Below are positions 8,076 through 17,701 of a DNA stretch of 64,000 bases, one piece after another. Positions within the stretch are counted from its first letter, which is position 1. Every line of letters starts with the position of its first letter. Both the position numbers and the translations under genes were made by a program. The stretch is from assembly GCA_016867975.1 (NCBI GenBank), contig VGIC01000001.1, forward strand, positions 49,227-113,226, given 5' to 3'. A model generated the notes under the pieces. It made no database searches, was not told where the DNA came from, and saw only the letters and a list, made by a program, of their open reading frames with translations. This DNA is from Betaproteobacteria bacterium. Lineage in GTDB: Bacteria; Pseudomonadota; Gammaproteobacteria; Burkholderiales; Methylophilaceae.

Positions 8076-10334
8076 ATGCCTCACATAAAAAAACAGCCCA
8101 GCATGCTGACTTGGTCTATCATACGCAAAGGGCTGGCTTATATCCTCAGTGGCAAGTTCCGTGTCAAGAATGGCCATTTACCACCAAGTGATCATGCTGT
8201 ACCGCCTCACTTTATGGGGGTCTGTGTGGCCAGCGCTGCCGACCCCCAGATGGATGACTATGTCATTGAAAATCTCAAGTCTCTGAAAATACATGCGGTA
8301 CGGCTAGATTTTACTTATGGTGATTTGGAAGGGTTCAATGCGCGTTTTCTGAATCGGCTGTTGACAGAGAATTTCAGTGTCACCTTGCATCTTTTGCAGC
8401 CGTTCCTTCATGCCAGAGCGATGGAGGCAATGTCTGAACAGCAGATGTGGCGCGACTTTCTAGAGCAGACGTTGGAACAATTTGGCGCACGTGTCGCACG
8501 CGTCGAAATTGGCTCAACAATCAACCGAAAACGTTGGGCCGGATATACCATGGCTGGTTTTTTACACACGTGGGACATTGCTTTTAAGGCGGTAAAACAA
8601 CGGGGTATCCAACTCGCTGGCCCCAATGTGACTGACTTTGAGCCTATTTATAATATTGGTGTGCTTAGTATTCTCAAGACCAAGAAGCAGTTGCCCGATG
8701 TGCATACCGATAATCTATTCTCAGAGCGCGTGTCTGAACCGGAGCGGTTTGATCATCGCATCTTGAAGTATCGTTGTGCCACAGCGCTAAAATTTAACCT
8801 CGTTAAAAAAGCGCGCCTGTTGAGAAAAGTGACGGATGATTTCTTGATCAGGCATTTCATTTCGCCAGTGGCATTTTGGGCAATTTACCGCATCAAGCGG
8901 TTATTGCCGGACGGAGAGCAAAAGCAGGCCGACTACGCAACCCGCTATATGGTACTGAATGCGGCCTCTGGTGCATTGGATCAGGTTTTTTGGGGGGCAT
9001 TGATTTGTCAACGAGAGGGGCTGATCAACGATGGTTTGACTGAGACCGATTACCCAGCACTAGAGCGTGTGACGCATTATGCCAGTGTGAATGGTCAGAT
9101 TCAGAACTTTAAGCATCATGCCAGCTTCTACGCCATCAAAACCGTGGCGGACATCATACAGGGCGCACACTATCAATCAGCATTGGTCAGCACCAAGGGA
9201 CTGGAGCTTCACCATTTTAAGACAGCTCAGCATGAGGTACATATCCTATGGACCATAAACGGCAAAGCGGCATATTCTGGTGAGATTTATCCTGAAGAAG
9301 CACTGCGACAAGCTGAAGTGATACATCGTGATGGATATCTGCTGAATCATATGCCGGACTTGATCTGTGAAACCCCGGTTTATTTGCGTTGGCCGTTAGG
9401 CTATAAGGTACGTGTTAAGGAGCACTTGGCAATTGATAACAACCTAGCCATTCACGCGCATATTAATGGGCTAAAACATTATCATTTTCTACAAGATGGC
9501 TGGCAAGGCGTCATTCTCGCTAAAGATCGTGAAGAGGCTAATTTGCTAGCGCAGAGCTTACATCCGTCAAAGCTGATTAGCCCGCAAAAAGACAGAACTT
9601 TACGACATGCGCGCAATGCCATCTGGGCGTTGCCTGATCCACGTGACGCTACAAAACAAATCACCGTAAAACAACCAGTCAAGATGTACCCACACAAGGC
9701 TTTGTTGGACAGATTCAAGCCGAGCAAGGCTAAACGTAGCTGGAATGGGGCTGCTGAGCTGCTCAGGCGAGGAATCGACACGGCATACCCAGTGGCTTTC
9801 TTTGAGCAGGCAAATGGCACATCACTTAAGCAGAACTTCTATCTATGCGACTATGTACAGGCGGATTGCTCAGTGGGTGAAATGTTTGTTCACTTTGCCA
9901 ATGGTAATAAAGAATTTTATTTCGCACAGAAGAATAGGGCGATCAGTGCAGAGAATACCTACGCACAATTAGCGTACTTCCTACATAGACTGCATGCGTC
10001 TGGTACTTTTTTCCGTGATCTTTCTGGCGGCAATATTCTGGTACAACTGCGAGATGATCACACCTTGCGCTTCTCACTGATCGATACTGCGCGTGCATGG
10101 TTCTTTAACCATGCCACTCCTTTTGAGCACCGCATCGCCGATATGACGCGTATCTGCAATAAATTGCATTGGGATGGTCGTGAACGTCTGATGGGGCTAT
10201 ATCTGGCCAATACAGGGAAGAAATTCTGCTTTAGAACCAAGCTGTCATTTTACCTCTATGATCTCAAGGTGAACTTAAAGCGGAAATACGGTCGCAAAGG
10301 TATTAAGAAATTAATCAACAAATTTAAAAAGTAA
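8076..10334 (+). CDS. Glycosidase-like / LPS-kinase-like fusion protein
   Basis: This 752-residue cytoplasmic-looking protein has no signal peptide. Residues of about 40-360 resemble a TIM-barrel glycoside hydrolase-like fold (HAVRLDFTYGDLEG, then VARVEIGSTINRKRW). The last 250 residues look like a Kdo/WaaP-type lipopolysaccharide kinase. A basic substrate-binding segment leads to the loop FFRDLSGGNILV, equivalent to the catalytic loop of protein-kinase-like folds, and then to SLIDTARAWFF with the metal-binding Asp. The tail is very basic. It follows the LtaS-like gene by 5 bp. I infer a role in phosphorylating or remodelling a surface saccharide; the assignment of the N-terminal fold is tentative and no single family covers the whole protein. 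Confidence 0.65.
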   Translation: MPHIKKQPSMLTWSIIRKGLAYILSGKFRVKNGHLPPSDHAVPPHFMGVCVASAADPQMDDYVIENLKSLKIHAVRLDFTYGDLEGFNARFLNRLLTENFSVTLHLLQPFLHARAMEAMSEQQMWRDFLEQTLEQFGARVARVEIGSTINRKRWAGYTMAGFLHTWDIAFKAVKQRGIQLAGPNVTDFEPIYNIGVLSILKTKKQLPDVHTDNLFSERVSEPERFDHRILKYRCATALKFNLVKKARLLRKVTDDFLIRHFISPVAFWAIYRIKRLLPDGEQKQADYATRYMVLNAASGALDQVFWGALICQREGLINDGLTETDYPALERVTHYASVNGQIQNFKHHASFYAIKTVADIIQGAHYQSALVSTKGLELHHFKTAQHEVHILWTINGKAAYSGEIYPEEALRQAEVIHRDGYLLNHMPDLICETPVYLRWPLGYKVRVKEHLAIDNNLAIHAHINGLKHYHFLQDGWQGVILAKDREEANLLAQSLHPSKLISPQKDRTLRHARNAIWALPDPRDATKQITVKQPVKMYPHKALLDRFKPSKAKRSWNGAAELLRRGIDTAYPVAFFEQANGTSLKQNFYLCDYVQADCSVGEMFVHFANGNKEFYFAQKNRAISAENTYAQLAYFLHRLHASGTFFRDLSGGNILVQLRDDHTLRFSLIDTARAWFFNHATPFEHRIADMTRICNKLHWDGRERLMGLYLANTGKKFCFRTKLSFYLYDLKVNLKRKYGRKGIKKLINKFKK

Positions 10335-10495
10335 ACCCCAGAAGTCAAACAAAGTCATATCTAATGATTTTCACTAGTCCGGTTTAATGAACAGCATCAT
10401 GTTGCTTGAACAAGGTGTGCGTATGATGTGAATCACGTAATGCAAATGCCGTTTAGGCAAGCGCGGTACGAATTTATCAAATAAGGAGAATTACT

Positions 10496-10567
10496 ATGTG
10501 GACAAAACCAGCTGCTACTGAAATGCGTTTCGGTTTCGAAGTTACAATGTACGTAATGAACAAGTAA
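10496..10567 (+). CDS. pqqA: PQQ precursor peptide PqqA
   Basis: This is a 23-residue peptide ([20 protein letters not shown], then MNK). It has the invariant Glu15 and Tyr19 of the E-x-x-x-Y motif that PqqE cross-links to make pyrroloquinoline quinone. A strong ribosome site AAGGAG lies at 10483-10488, 7 nt before the ATG. The gene stands alone: pqqBCDE are not in the window, and a terminator follows 15 bp later. PQQ is the cofactor of XoxF encoded 25 kb away. A monocistronic, highly translated pqqA fits the need for an excess of a substrate peptide that is consumed once per cofactor. Confidence 0.96.
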   Translation: MWTKPAATEMRFGFEVTMYVMNK

Positions 10568-10582
10568 TATCTTACGTATGAT

Positions 10583-10610
10583 AAAAAGGGTGCAGTTAGC
10601 ACCCTTTTTT
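10583..10610 (+). terminator. Intrinsic terminator after pqqA
   Basis: The stem AAAAAGGGTGC/GCACCCTTTTT has a 5-nt loop and a T-run. It confines transcription to the small pqqA message, although in the other direction it could also serve mltA. Confidence 0.9.
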
Positions 10611-10622
10611 ATTTACCTTGGA

Positions 10623-10636
10623 ACCTTTGCAAAGGT
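10623..10636. repeat. 14-bp perfect palindrome
   Basis: ACCTTTGCAAAGGT is self-complementary and lies between the pqqA terminator and the mltA stop. The half sequence ACCTTTGCA also forms the left end of the MITE-like element at 5866, so this may be a residue of abutted element ends. Confidence 0.45.
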
Positions 10637-10659
10637 CTTCCTTTATCTTCTCAGCGACT

Positions 10660-12024
10660 CTATCTCGCAATCACACCTGTCGCACCGTTTAACACAAACT
10701 CTTTCGGTAGCAGCACCCAAATCTTCCCAGATTGCTTCATCGCACCAGCCTTGATGCCTGCAGCATCACCTGCGCCCCAAAAGAAATCAGCGCGCACGCC
10801 GCCTTTGATTGCGCCACCAGTGTCCTGTGCCATCATCAAACGTTTTAACGGTTTTGTACTGTTTGGTTCAGTTGTTGAGAGGAAGACAGGGGCGCCCAGG
10901 GGAATGAATTTAGGATCAACCGCCACCGCCCGCTCGGCAAGAATGGGTACTCCGAGTGCGCCTAGTGGGCCGGGCAGTCCAGAAGGCAACTCTCTGAAAA
11001 ACACGTAGCTCGGGTTGCTATTCAATAGCTCGCGCACTTTTCCCAAATTGTTACGCGCCCAATTTTTAATACTTTGCATCGAAGCTTTCGCCAGCGTCAA
11101 CTCTCCCCGATCAACTAATACACGGCCAATTGAATTGTAGGTGTGCCCATTTTGGTCTGCGTAGCCCACGTGTACCTGCTCACCACTCTCCAGTTGTACG
11201 ACGCCGGAGCCTTGTACCTGCAAAAAGAATACATCAATCACATCGTCAATATAAATGAATTCGCGTCCTTTGATTGGGGATGCTTCTGTTTCGATTTCGG
11301 TGCGATTGTAATAGGGCACTAGCTTGTTCCCTACTAGGCGACCGCGTACCCGCTTATATTTCAGCTCAGGGAACAGGCTCTCTAACTCTACAGTGATGAG
11401 ATCGTTAGGAGGTGCATAAAGTGGGTATGGAAATTGCGCTGATTTGCTGCGACTTCCCTTTAAGATGGGTTGGTAATAGCCGGTGATTAGACCGCTATCG
11501 CTACCATCTGTATTGGTGGTCTTGTAAACAGAGAAATGTTGCTTGTAATAGCCCTGAATCGCACTTGATGAGGGTTTTTCGTTTGTCTGGCTGTTGAGTT
11601 GTGTGGCAGCATAACACGCCTTTTTCCAAGCAGCTTTATTGATCAAGGTAGTGCAACTCTGCAACCATGCTGGCCATGCCTGGCTAAGGTTGTCAGACTG
11701 GAGCCCGTCTAGCTCTTCCCAATAAGCAGGCCTTAACAAGCTGTAATCGGCAAGTTTTGCCAACTCCTTAGCATCCGATGCTTTAGGTTCTGCTGGTTTG
11801 GTAGGTTCAGTAGTCGCCATTGTTGGGATTTGCACCGGCGGCATAGGCGTCGGTGCTTCCTGTGGGGCGCATTCGCTTTGCGTGTTTTGCGTTTTTTCCT
11901 GTTGTGTGACCTCTATCTGTGCCGGCGGTTTCGTTTTTCTGGATAACTTACCAAAATGACCTGAACATGCAGTGAACGCCAGGATACCGCACGCCAGCAT
12001 GGCGTTGAATATCATTTTTTTCAT
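10660..12024 (-). CDS. mltA: Membrane-bound lytic murein transglycosylase A
   Basis: The preferred ATG at 12024 gives 454 residues starting with a lipoprotein signal ending in the lipobox FTAC (Cys near residue 20). An upstream in-frame TTG would add seven residues before the signal and is less likely. A Pro/Thr-rich linker leads to the MltA domain. The domain ends with a 3D region, where QDTGGAIKGGVRADFFWG carries the catalytic Asp. MltA cleaves the beta-1,4 bond of peptidoglycan with 1,6-anhydro product formation, working from the outer membrane. It lies 49 bp after apaG on the same strand, so it may be the last gene of the thiS-thiG-apaG-mltA string. Confidence 0.92.
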   Translation of the reverse strand: MKKMIFNAMLACGILAFTACSGHFGKLSRKTKPPAQIEVTQQEKTQNTQSECAPQEAPTPMPPVQIPTMATTEPTKPAEPKASDAKELAKLADYSLLRPAYWEELDGLQSDNLSQAWPAWLQSCTTLINKAAWKKACYAATQLNSQTNEKPSSSAIQGYYKQHFSVYKTTNTDGSDSGLITGYYQPILKGSRSKSAQFPYPLYAPPNDLITVELESLFPELKYKRVRGRLVGNKLVPYYNRTEIETEASPIKGREFIYIDDVIDVFFLQVQGSGVVQLESGEQVHVGYADQNGHTYNSIGRVLVDRGELTLAKASMQSIKNWARNNLGKVRELLNSNPSYVFFRELPSGLPGPLGALGVPILAERAVAVDPKFIPLGAPVFLSTTEPNSTKPLKRLMMAQDTGGAIKGGVRADFFWGAGDAAGIKAGAMKQSGKIWVLLPKEFVLNGATGVIAR

Positions 12025-12073
12025 GAATGGAATGTCTTTAGTCAAACTTTGTCTTGATGTTGAGAATGCCTAC

Positions 12074-12460
12074 TCAGTGTAGCACACGAGGCATAGCAAG
12101 CAGGAAAGTGGGAATGATCGCGTCGAACTGAGTGCCATCTTCTGCTATCATTTGATAAGTACCTCGCATTTCTCCAGAGGGTGAGTTAATGACCGTTCCG
12201 CTACTATAAGTATAACGCTCAGATGGCTTAAGTAATGGTTGTGCGCCTACCACTCCCAAGCCTTTTACCTCACGTACCTCACCTTGAGCCTCACTGATGA
12301 TCCAGTGTCGACTGATGAGCTGAGCTGCCACATTGCCGGCATTGGTGATTGTGACGTGGTAAGAAAAAGCATAGCGATCATTTTCAATATCAGACTGCTC
12401 TGCAAGATAGGTCACCTGGACCTCTACGGTGCATTGATATCGCCTGTCAGTCGCGCCCAT
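12074..12460 (-). CDS. apaG: ApaG domain protein
   Basis: The 128-residue protein from the ATG at 12460 has the standard ApaG length. Conserved stretches are visible: YHVTITNAG, QLISRHWII, VVGAQPLLKPSE and YSSGTVINSPSGEMRGTYQM. A longer frame reaching back into thiG would add an unrelated 38-residue N-terminus and was not used. ApaG is a small fibronectin-III-like beta fold, often linked to apaH/ksgA or thiG/mltA in Proteobacteria. It has been associated with Co/Mg homeostasis but its molecular role is uncertain. The gene starts 19 bp after thiG. The ribosome site is poor, so translation may depend on coupling to thiG. Confidence 0.88.
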   Translation of the reverse strand: MGATDRRYQCTVEVQVTYLAEQSDIENDRYAFSYHVTITNAGNVAAQLISRHWIISEAQGEVREVKGLGVVGAQPLLKPSERYTYSSGTVINSPSGEMRGTYQMIAEDGTQFDAIIPTFLLAMPRVLH

Positions 12461-12479
12461 ACCAGTTGATATTGGTCGA

Positions 12480-13262
12480 TTAGGCAATGAGCCCGGTGGT
12501 AGGAGAGCTCGGGCTAGCCGAATACAATTTGCGAGGCATGCGACCAGCAAGATAAGCCTCTCGCCCCGCCTCAACAGCCTTTTTCATTGCACCTGCCATC
12601 AAGACAGGATGTTTGGCAGCGGCAATCGCCGTATTCATTAGCACCCCTTGGCAACCTAGCTCCATGGCAATGGCTGCGTCGGAAGCCGTACCCACGCCCG
12701 CGTCTACCAGTACAGGGATTTTTGCATTTTCGATAATGATTTGGAGATTCCATGGGTTTAAGATACCCATACCAGAGCCAATGAGAGAGGCTAGTGGCAT
12801 CACCGCACAGCAACCAATCTCTTCCAGCTGTTTAGCAATAATTGGATCGTCTGAGCAATACACCATAACATCAAAGCCATCTTTGACGAGCGTCTTAGCA
12901 GCAGCCAGTGTTTCCGTCATATTCGGGTAAAGGGTGTTTGGATCACCTAACACTTCCAATTTGACCAGTTTATGCCCATCTAACAATTCTCGCGCTAAAC
13001 GTAATGTCCGAACGGCATCATCCGCTGAATAACAACCCGCTGTATTCGGCAAATAGGTAAACTCTTCAGGTGGTAGGTAATCCAGGAGAGAGGGCTCACC
13101 AACTGTCTGGCCGATATTGGTGCGGCGGATAGCCACAGTGATAATTTCGGCACCACTTGCATCGATGGCTGCACGCGTCTCGGTGAAGTCTTTATATTTA
13201 CCGGTTCCCACCAGCAAGCGAGAGCGATAGGTTTTATCTGCGATTTTTAATAAGTCTGACAA
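12480..13262 (-). CDS. thiG: Thiazole synthase ThiG
   Basis: This is a 260-residue (beta/alpha)8 enzyme that joins 1-deoxy-D-xylulose 5-phosphate, dehydroglycine and the ThiS thiocarboxylate into the thiamine thiazole. Conserved features are [10 protein letters not shown] near the N-terminus, the Schiff-base lysine in LVKLEVLGD, and the phosphate-binding glycine loops [11 protein letters not shown] and LMNTAIA. The start is TTG at 13260-13262, preceded by AAGGA; no closer ATG preserves the family N-terminus. It follows thiS by 35 bp. Its substrate DXP is made by dxs, encoded 1.7 kb away on the same strand. Confidence 0.95.
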   Translation of the reverse strand: MSDLLKIADKTYRSRLLVGTGKYKDFTETRAAIDASGAEIITVAIRRTNIGQTVGEPSLLDYLPPEEFTYLPNTAGCYSADDAVRTLRLARELLDGHKLVKLEVLGDPNTLYPNMTETLAAAKTLVKDGFDVMVYCSDDPIIAKQLEEIGCCAVMPLASLIGSGMGILNPWNLQIIIENAKIPVLVDAGVGTASDAAIAMELGCQGVLMNTAIAAAKHPVLMAGAMKKAVEAGREAYLAGRMPRKLYSASPSSPTTGLIA

Positions 13263-13297
13263 CTTGAATATCCTTTATAGACGTTGAACCTGCAATC

Positions 13298-13501
13298 TCA
13301 ACCGCCACCCACTGCGCCAACAATCTCCAGCTTGTCCCCATCCATCAGTTGTATGGTCTCAAATTGACTGCGTGGAACGATTTCTCCATTCAATTCAATG
13401 GCGATACGTTTACCGGTCAAAGTCAGCACATTCACGAGCTCCGCTACGCTCAAGCTGGACTCTTGGAAATCCCGAAATTTTCCATTAATGGTAAGTTGCA
13501 T
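13298..13501 (-). CDS. thiS: Sulfur carrier protein ThiS
   Basis: This 67-residue ubiquitin-fold protein ends in GAVGGG, so the C-terminal Gly-Gly can be adenylated by ThiF and converted to a thiocarboxylate. It passes sulfur to ThiG, encoded immediately downstream. The motifs IAIELNGEIVPRSQF and GDKLEIVGAVGGG are typical. No TPP riboswitch motif was found in the 240 bp upstream. The gene heads the thiS-thiG-apaG group. Confidence 0.93.
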   Translation of the reverse strand: MQLTINGKFRDFQESSLSVAELVNVLTLTGKRIAIELNGEIVPRSQFETIQLMDGDKLEIVGAVGGG

Positions 13502-14057
13502 GCGAGTTTTTTATGTTTCTTCTACCAAGCACTGACATCACATGTTGGATAGATTGGTTAAAACCGTATTTTACGGAAATAACCAGTCGCTTAGCAAACC
13601 CTAATATGGTTTGAGCGCTTTGAAGAAGTGCTTATTGTGGATAAGGCAACATCCGCACGGAGTGTCTCCACCCTAAACGATGGTTAGGATATCCGAATTT
13701 TTCGCTAGTAAATGGAGATTTAAAATCAATAGGTTAAGTACGTAAATGGCCAAGCCATATAGACCATGGCAGCGTTGCATTAATGAAAATATCAATGAAT
13801 TGCTATGCCAGTACTTGCCAAAAAGGGGAGTCTTGAGCGTATACGGCCAGGAAGATTTAGATGCGATTGCGTGTAAACTGAATATCAGGCCACGCAAATC
13901 GTTAGGTTTCAAATGCCCTGTGGAGTTGTTTACGCCAGACGCGTTTGATTTTAGGCTACATTATGCTATTTTTGCACTTCAACCTTGAAACCGCCGCATA
14001 TATTCCACGGACGTGTGCGGGTAATATTGCACAAACTCTGCATTTATTGAAGTGTCC
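13502..14057. other. Intergenic region holding an IS30 remnant
   Basis: Between thiS and folE2, 556 bp hold no intact gene. It contains a small palindrome CCGTA-TTT-TACGG at 13564-13576 and the IS30-type transposase remnant listed separately. No riboswitch or tRNA was recognised. Confidence 0.6.
13746..13988 (+). pseudogene. IS30-family transposase, C-terminal remnant
   Basis: The 80-codon reading frame is preceded directly by an in-frame TAA. It matches only the end of IS30 transposases: PYRPWQRCINENINELL, then QYLPKRG, the SVYGQEDLDAIA segment, LNIRPRKSLGFKCPVELF, and a short tail. The first 230 or so residues, including most of the DDE domain, and recognisable IS ends are missing. It is a decayed fragment with no expected activity. 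The missing upstream half places the break near 13740. Confidence 0.85.
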
Positions 14058-14864
14058 TTAACCCTTACGCTTATCTCTTTGAATGAGTGCGTAGGCAGAG
14101 TGGTTGTGGATAGATTCAAAGTTTTCCGATTCAACCGTATAGGCTACGACACGCTCTTCCGCATTCAGTTGTGCTGCCACATCCCGCACCATATCTTCCA
14201 CGAATTTTGGATTGTCGTAAGCACGTTCTGTCACAAACTTCTCGTCAGGGCGTTTTAACAGGCCATATAGTTCGCAAGATGCCTGTTTCTCAACCAGGCC
14301 AATGATGTCTTCTATCCAAATAAACTCATTGATGAGCGCAGTAACGGTCACGTGTGAACGCTGATTGTGCGCGCCGTAGTCTGAGATCTTCTTGCTGCAA
14401 GGGCAAAGGCTGGTAACTGGTACCAGCACTTTTACTGTGATGTCGTATCTGCCATGACAAATCTCCCCGATAAAGGTGACTTCATAATCGAGTAGACTTC
14501 TCACGCCAGATATCGGTGCGGCTTTGTTGATGAAGTAGGGGAAAGTCATCTCTACATGCCCTGATTCAGCTTCAAGACGAGATACCATTTCGCGCAAGAT
14601 GGTCTCGAATGACTCAACCGAAATGGCGCGCTCATTCATGTTCAGAATTTCAACGAAGCGCGACATGTGCGTGCCTTTGAAATGCTGAGGTAAGTGAACG
14701 TACATATTGAAAACAGCTACAGTGTGTTGTTCGCCACCAGATTTGTCTTTGACGACAATCGGATGACGAATCGCTTTAATCCCGACCTTGTCAATTGCAA
14801 GGTGACGAGTGTCAGCCGTATTCTGTACGTCTTCAATTGGGGCTGTAGCGTTTGTTTGGGTCAT
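14058..14864 (-). CDS. folE2: GTP cyclohydrolase I type 2 (FolE2)
   Basis: This 268-residue protein has FolE2/MptA-family signatures. [15 protein letters not shown] lies near the N-terminus. [19 protein letters not shown] is the substrate/metal region. [22 protein letters not shown] contains the metal-ligand Cys. FolE2 converts GTP to dihydroneopterin triphosphate for folate and is the metal-flexible alternative to FolE. Tetrahydrofolate and methanopterin-type cofactors both branch from this step, which is relevant to a methylotroph. It lies 58 bp downstream of dxs on the same strand and may be its last operon partner. Confidence 0.94.
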   Translation of the reverse strand: MTQTNATAPIEDVQNTADTRHLAIDKVGIKAIRHPIVVKDKSGGEQHTVAVFNMYVHLPQHFKGTHMSRFVEILNMNERAISVESFETILREMVSRLEAESGHVEMTFPYFINKAAPISGVRSLLDYEVTFIGEICHGRYDITVKVLVPVTSLCPCSKKISDYGAHNQRSHVTVTALINEFIWIEDIIGLVEKQASCELYGLLKRPDEKFVTERAYDNPKFVEDMVRDVAAQLNAEERVVAYTVESENFESIHNHSAYALIQRDKRKG

Positions 14865-14922
14865 GTGGGCTTCTGCTCTGTAACTTTAGATTCTATGATG
14901 CGGATTGTGATAGTTGAGTATA

Positions 14923-16779
14923 TCACTGGGATATTAGCTTCGCAATTGACGCTGAAATGCCATTAGCATCCAATCCGCAGCTGGCCAGCATTTCTTCATG
15001 CACACCATGTTCTATAAATTGGTCAGGCAAGCCCAAGCACAAGGTTCTGATAGGGTGCTCAATGGAGTGAGCGAAGCCTTGTATTGCTTCCATGACTGCT
15101 GAACCCGCACCACCCATCACACAATTTTCTTCTACCGTCACGATGGTCGCGTGTGATTGAGTGATATGTTGAATCAACTCCAAGTCGATTGGCTTTACAA
15201 AGCGCATATTGGCAACAGTGGCGTTAATGCGCTCACCTGCTTCGAGAGCGGGAGCAAGCATTGAGCCGAAAGCCAGAATAGCGATGTTTTGACCTTGTCT
15301 GACAGTGATGCCTTTGCCTATGGCTATCGGATTGAGTTCTGTTTGGATGGCTACGCCAGTGCCGGAGCCACGTGGGTAGCGCACTGCGGACACCCCATGA
15401 TGCTGAAAGCCTGTGGTGAGCATTTGCCGGCACTCGTTCTCGTTGCTAGGGGTCATGATGACGACATTCGGGATGCATCGTAGATAAGTGAGATCAAAGC
15501 TACCTGCATGTGTGGGACCGTCAGCCCCCACAAGTCCAGCACGATCAATGGCTAACAAGACGGGTAGGTTTTGCAGTGCGATGTCATGAATAAGCTGGTC
15601 ATAGGCGCGCTGCAAAAATGTGCTGTAAATGGCTACAACTGGTTTTAGACCATCACATGCCATTCCGGCCGCGAATGTCAGAGCATGTTGCTCGGCAATG
15701 CCAACGTCGTAATAACGATCGGGATAAGTTGTTGCAAATGCATTCAGTCCAGATCCGTCACACATGGCTGGTGTGATCCCAATCAGACGATTGTCGGCGG
15801 CTGCCATATCTACTAGCCAGTCACCAAAGACTTCGGTGTAAGATTTTGTTACCTTGGGTTGTATGGTATTGCCGTTGCTTGGATCGAACTTCCCAATGCC
15901 GTGGAATTTGTTAGGGTTATCTTCTGCAGGTTCGAAGCCTTTGCCCTTCTGCGTGACGATGTGCAGGAATTGTGGTCCGGTGAGTTGCTTGATATTGCCA
16001 AGTGTGCTGATTAAGGTGTCGATGTCATGTCCATCAATCGGACCAATATAGTTAAATCCGAACTCTTCAAATAACGTACCGGGCATCACCATACCTTTGA
16101 CATGTTCTTCCGCACGCTTGGCGAACTCCATGATAGGTGGCATGTTAGACAACACTTTTTTACCAGACGATTTGACTTTGTTATAAAAGCGGCTTGAGAG
16201 TAATTTTGTCAGGTAATTGTTGAGTGCCCCCACATTGTTGGAAATACTCATGTCGTTGTCATTGAGGATGACCAGCAGATTAACATCCATATCTCCTGCA
16301 TTATTCAGGGCTTCAAACGCCATCCCTGCGGTCATGGCACCGTCGCCGATAATAGCAATAGCGCGATTGTCATTGCCTGCTCTTTTTGCTGCGACCGCCA
16401 TGCCAAGCGCTGCCGAGATGGATGTGCTGGAATGTCCTGTGCCGAAGGTGTCATACTCGCTTTCGCTACGGCGCGGAAAGCCTGCGATGCCTTGGGGTTT
16501 TCGTAAGGAGGCCATTCGTGCACGCCGACCCGTCAGGATTTTGTGTGGATAAGTCTGATGTCCCACATCCCACACCAACTTATCATCTGGGGTGTTGAAG
16601 ACATAATGCAATGTGATAGTCAGTTCCACCACGCCGAGATTAGAGGCTAGATGCCCCCCCGTTCTTGCAACGGTTTCTACAAGAAGTTGTCGGAGTTCCT
16701 GCGCCAGCAAGGGGAGTTGCTTACGGCCAAGTTGTCGTAATTGTTGCGGGGAATCAATCGTGTCGAGGAGTGCAGTCAC
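14923..16779 (-). CDS. dxs: 1-deoxy-D-xylulose-5-phosphate synthase
   Basis: The 618-residue transketolase-like enzyme starts at GTG (16777-16779), which gives the usual N-terminus [14 protein letters not shown]. The ThDP-binding motif [15 protein letters not shown], the catalytic region [18 protein letters not shown] and [15 protein letters not shown] are all intact. It condenses pyruvate and glyceraldehyde 3-phosphate to DXP, the entry to the MEP isoprenoid pathway and a precursor of thiamine and pyridoxal phosphate. It follows ispA by 25 bp, forming the common xseB-ispA-dxs operon. Confidence 0.97.
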   Translation of the reverse strand: MTALLDTIDSPQQLRQLGRKQLPLLAQELRQLLVETVARTGGHLASNLGVVELTITLHYVFNTPDDKLVWDVGHQTYPHKILTGRRARMASLRKPQGIAGFPRRSESEYDTFGTGHSSTSISAALGMAVAAKRAGNDNRAIAIIGDGAMTAGMAFEALNNAGDMDVNLLVILNDNDMSISNNVGALNNYLTKLLSSRFYNKVKSSGKKVLSNMPPIMEFAKRAEEHVKGMVMPGTLFEEFGFNYIGPIDGHDIDTLISTLGNIKQLTGPQFLHIVTQKGKGFEPAEDNPNKFHGIGKFDPSNGNTIQPKVTKSYTEVFGDWLVDMAAADNRLIGITPAMCDGSGLNAFATTYPDRYYDVGIAEQHALTFAAGMACDGLKPVVAIYSTFLQRAYDQLIHDIALQNLPVLLAIDRAGLVGADGPTHAGSFDLTYLRCIPNVVIMTPSNENECRQMLTTGFQHHGVSAVRYPRGSGTGVAIQTELNPIAIGKGITVRQGQNIAILAFGSMLAPALEAGERINATVANMRFVKPIDLELIQHITQSHATIVTVEENCVMGGAGSAVMEAIQGFAHSIEHPIRTLCLGLPDQFIEHGVHEEMLASCGLDANGISASIAKLISQ

Positions 16780-16804
16780 AAGTGTCTATAGGATAAATGA
16801 GTAG

Positions 16805-17701
16805 TTAAAAGGCTCTTTGTGTTATATAGGTGGCCAGTTCACGTAAGCGCAATGAGCCTTCGCCATAGGGATAAATGGCCGCAATGGCAACTTCATAGAG
16901 ATCATGTGCCAGTTCTTTGGCGCGTGCAAGTCCTAGAATCGAGACGTAAGTGGGTTTGTTGCTACCGGCGTCCTTTCCAGCTGTTTTTCCTAGCGTTTGG
17001 GTATCAGCCTCTACATCGAGGATGTCATCGATCACCTGAAATGCCAAGCCGATCTTGCGTGCATATGTTTGAATCGCTGTGATTTGCTCACGACTTCCAG
17101 CGCTCGCTCCGAGTAGAGTTGCTGCTTCGATGAGTGCGCCAGTCTTGCGAGCATGCATGATTTCAAGCGCTTGTTGCGTTAAAGGTTTACCAATGGAGTC
17201 CAGATCTATAGCCTGTCCGCCTGCCATGCCATAAGATCCTGATGCTTTCGCAAGGGTGCTAAGCATACCGATCTGTTGCATCGGGTCTTTACATAGTCCA
17301 GGTTTGGACAGAACGTCAAATGCCAGACTTTGCAGGGCATCCCCCACCAGTAGCGCGGTCGCATCATCATATTGCTTATGGCAACTCGGTTTTCCTCGGC
17401 GCAAATCGTCATCATCCATGCATGGCATGTCATCATGGACTAGTGAGTAGGCGTGGATCAGTTCTACAGCGGACGCTCCTGCATCGGCCACTGCGTCTTC
17501 GGTGTTGCATAATTCGGCGCTGGCGTAGCATAGGAGGGCGCGCACTCTCTTTCCTCCACCAAGCACGCTATAACGCATGGCTTCATGAAGTTTATGTGGA
17601 AGAGTATGTTGGTCTGGTATGGTTTGAGACAGCACTTGCTCAATATGGGTTAGTTTAGACGTGGTCCATGTGGAAAAGTCGGTCTGCATGTGAGTGCTCA
17701 T
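16805..17701 (-). CDS. ispA: Farnesyl diphosphate synthase
   Basis: This 298-residue polyprenyl synthase has both Asp-rich motifs: the first in DDMPCMDDDDLRRG and the second in VIDDILDVEADTQ. The KRVRALLCYAS segment binds isopentenyl diphosphate. It makes farnesyl diphosphate from IPP and DMAPP in the cytoplasm. Its ATG overlaps the xseB stop (ATGA), showing translational coupling, and dxs follows. The length is typical of bacterial IspA. Confidence 0.95.
   Translation of the reverse strand: MSTHMQTDFSTWTTSKLTHIEQVLSQTIPDQHTLPHKLHEAMRYSVLGGGKRVRALLCYASAELCNTEDAVADAGASAVELIHAYSLVHDDMPCMDDDDLRRGKPSCHKQYDDATALLVGDALQSLAFDVLSKPGLCKDPMQQIGMLSTLAKASGSYGMAGGQAIDLDSIGKPLTQQALEIMHARKTGALIEAATLLGASAGSREQITAIQTYARKIGLAFQVIDDILDVEADTQTLGKTAGKDAGSNKPTYVSILGLARAKELAHDLYEVAIAAIYPYGEGSLRLRELATYITQRAF

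Noticed and set aside
10415..10440. CRP or other operator in the pqqA promoter (GTGAATCAC)
   Set aside because: The half-sites are too close for CRP (no six-base spacer) and no other consensus fits.
12461..12574. Longer ApaG starting inside thiG
   Set aside because: It would add 38 residues read out of frame from thiG that are not part of the ApaG family.
13502..13745. TPP riboswitch upstream of thiS
   Set aside because: The conserved CUGAGA and ACCUGAUC-like elements are absent from the leader on the minus strand.
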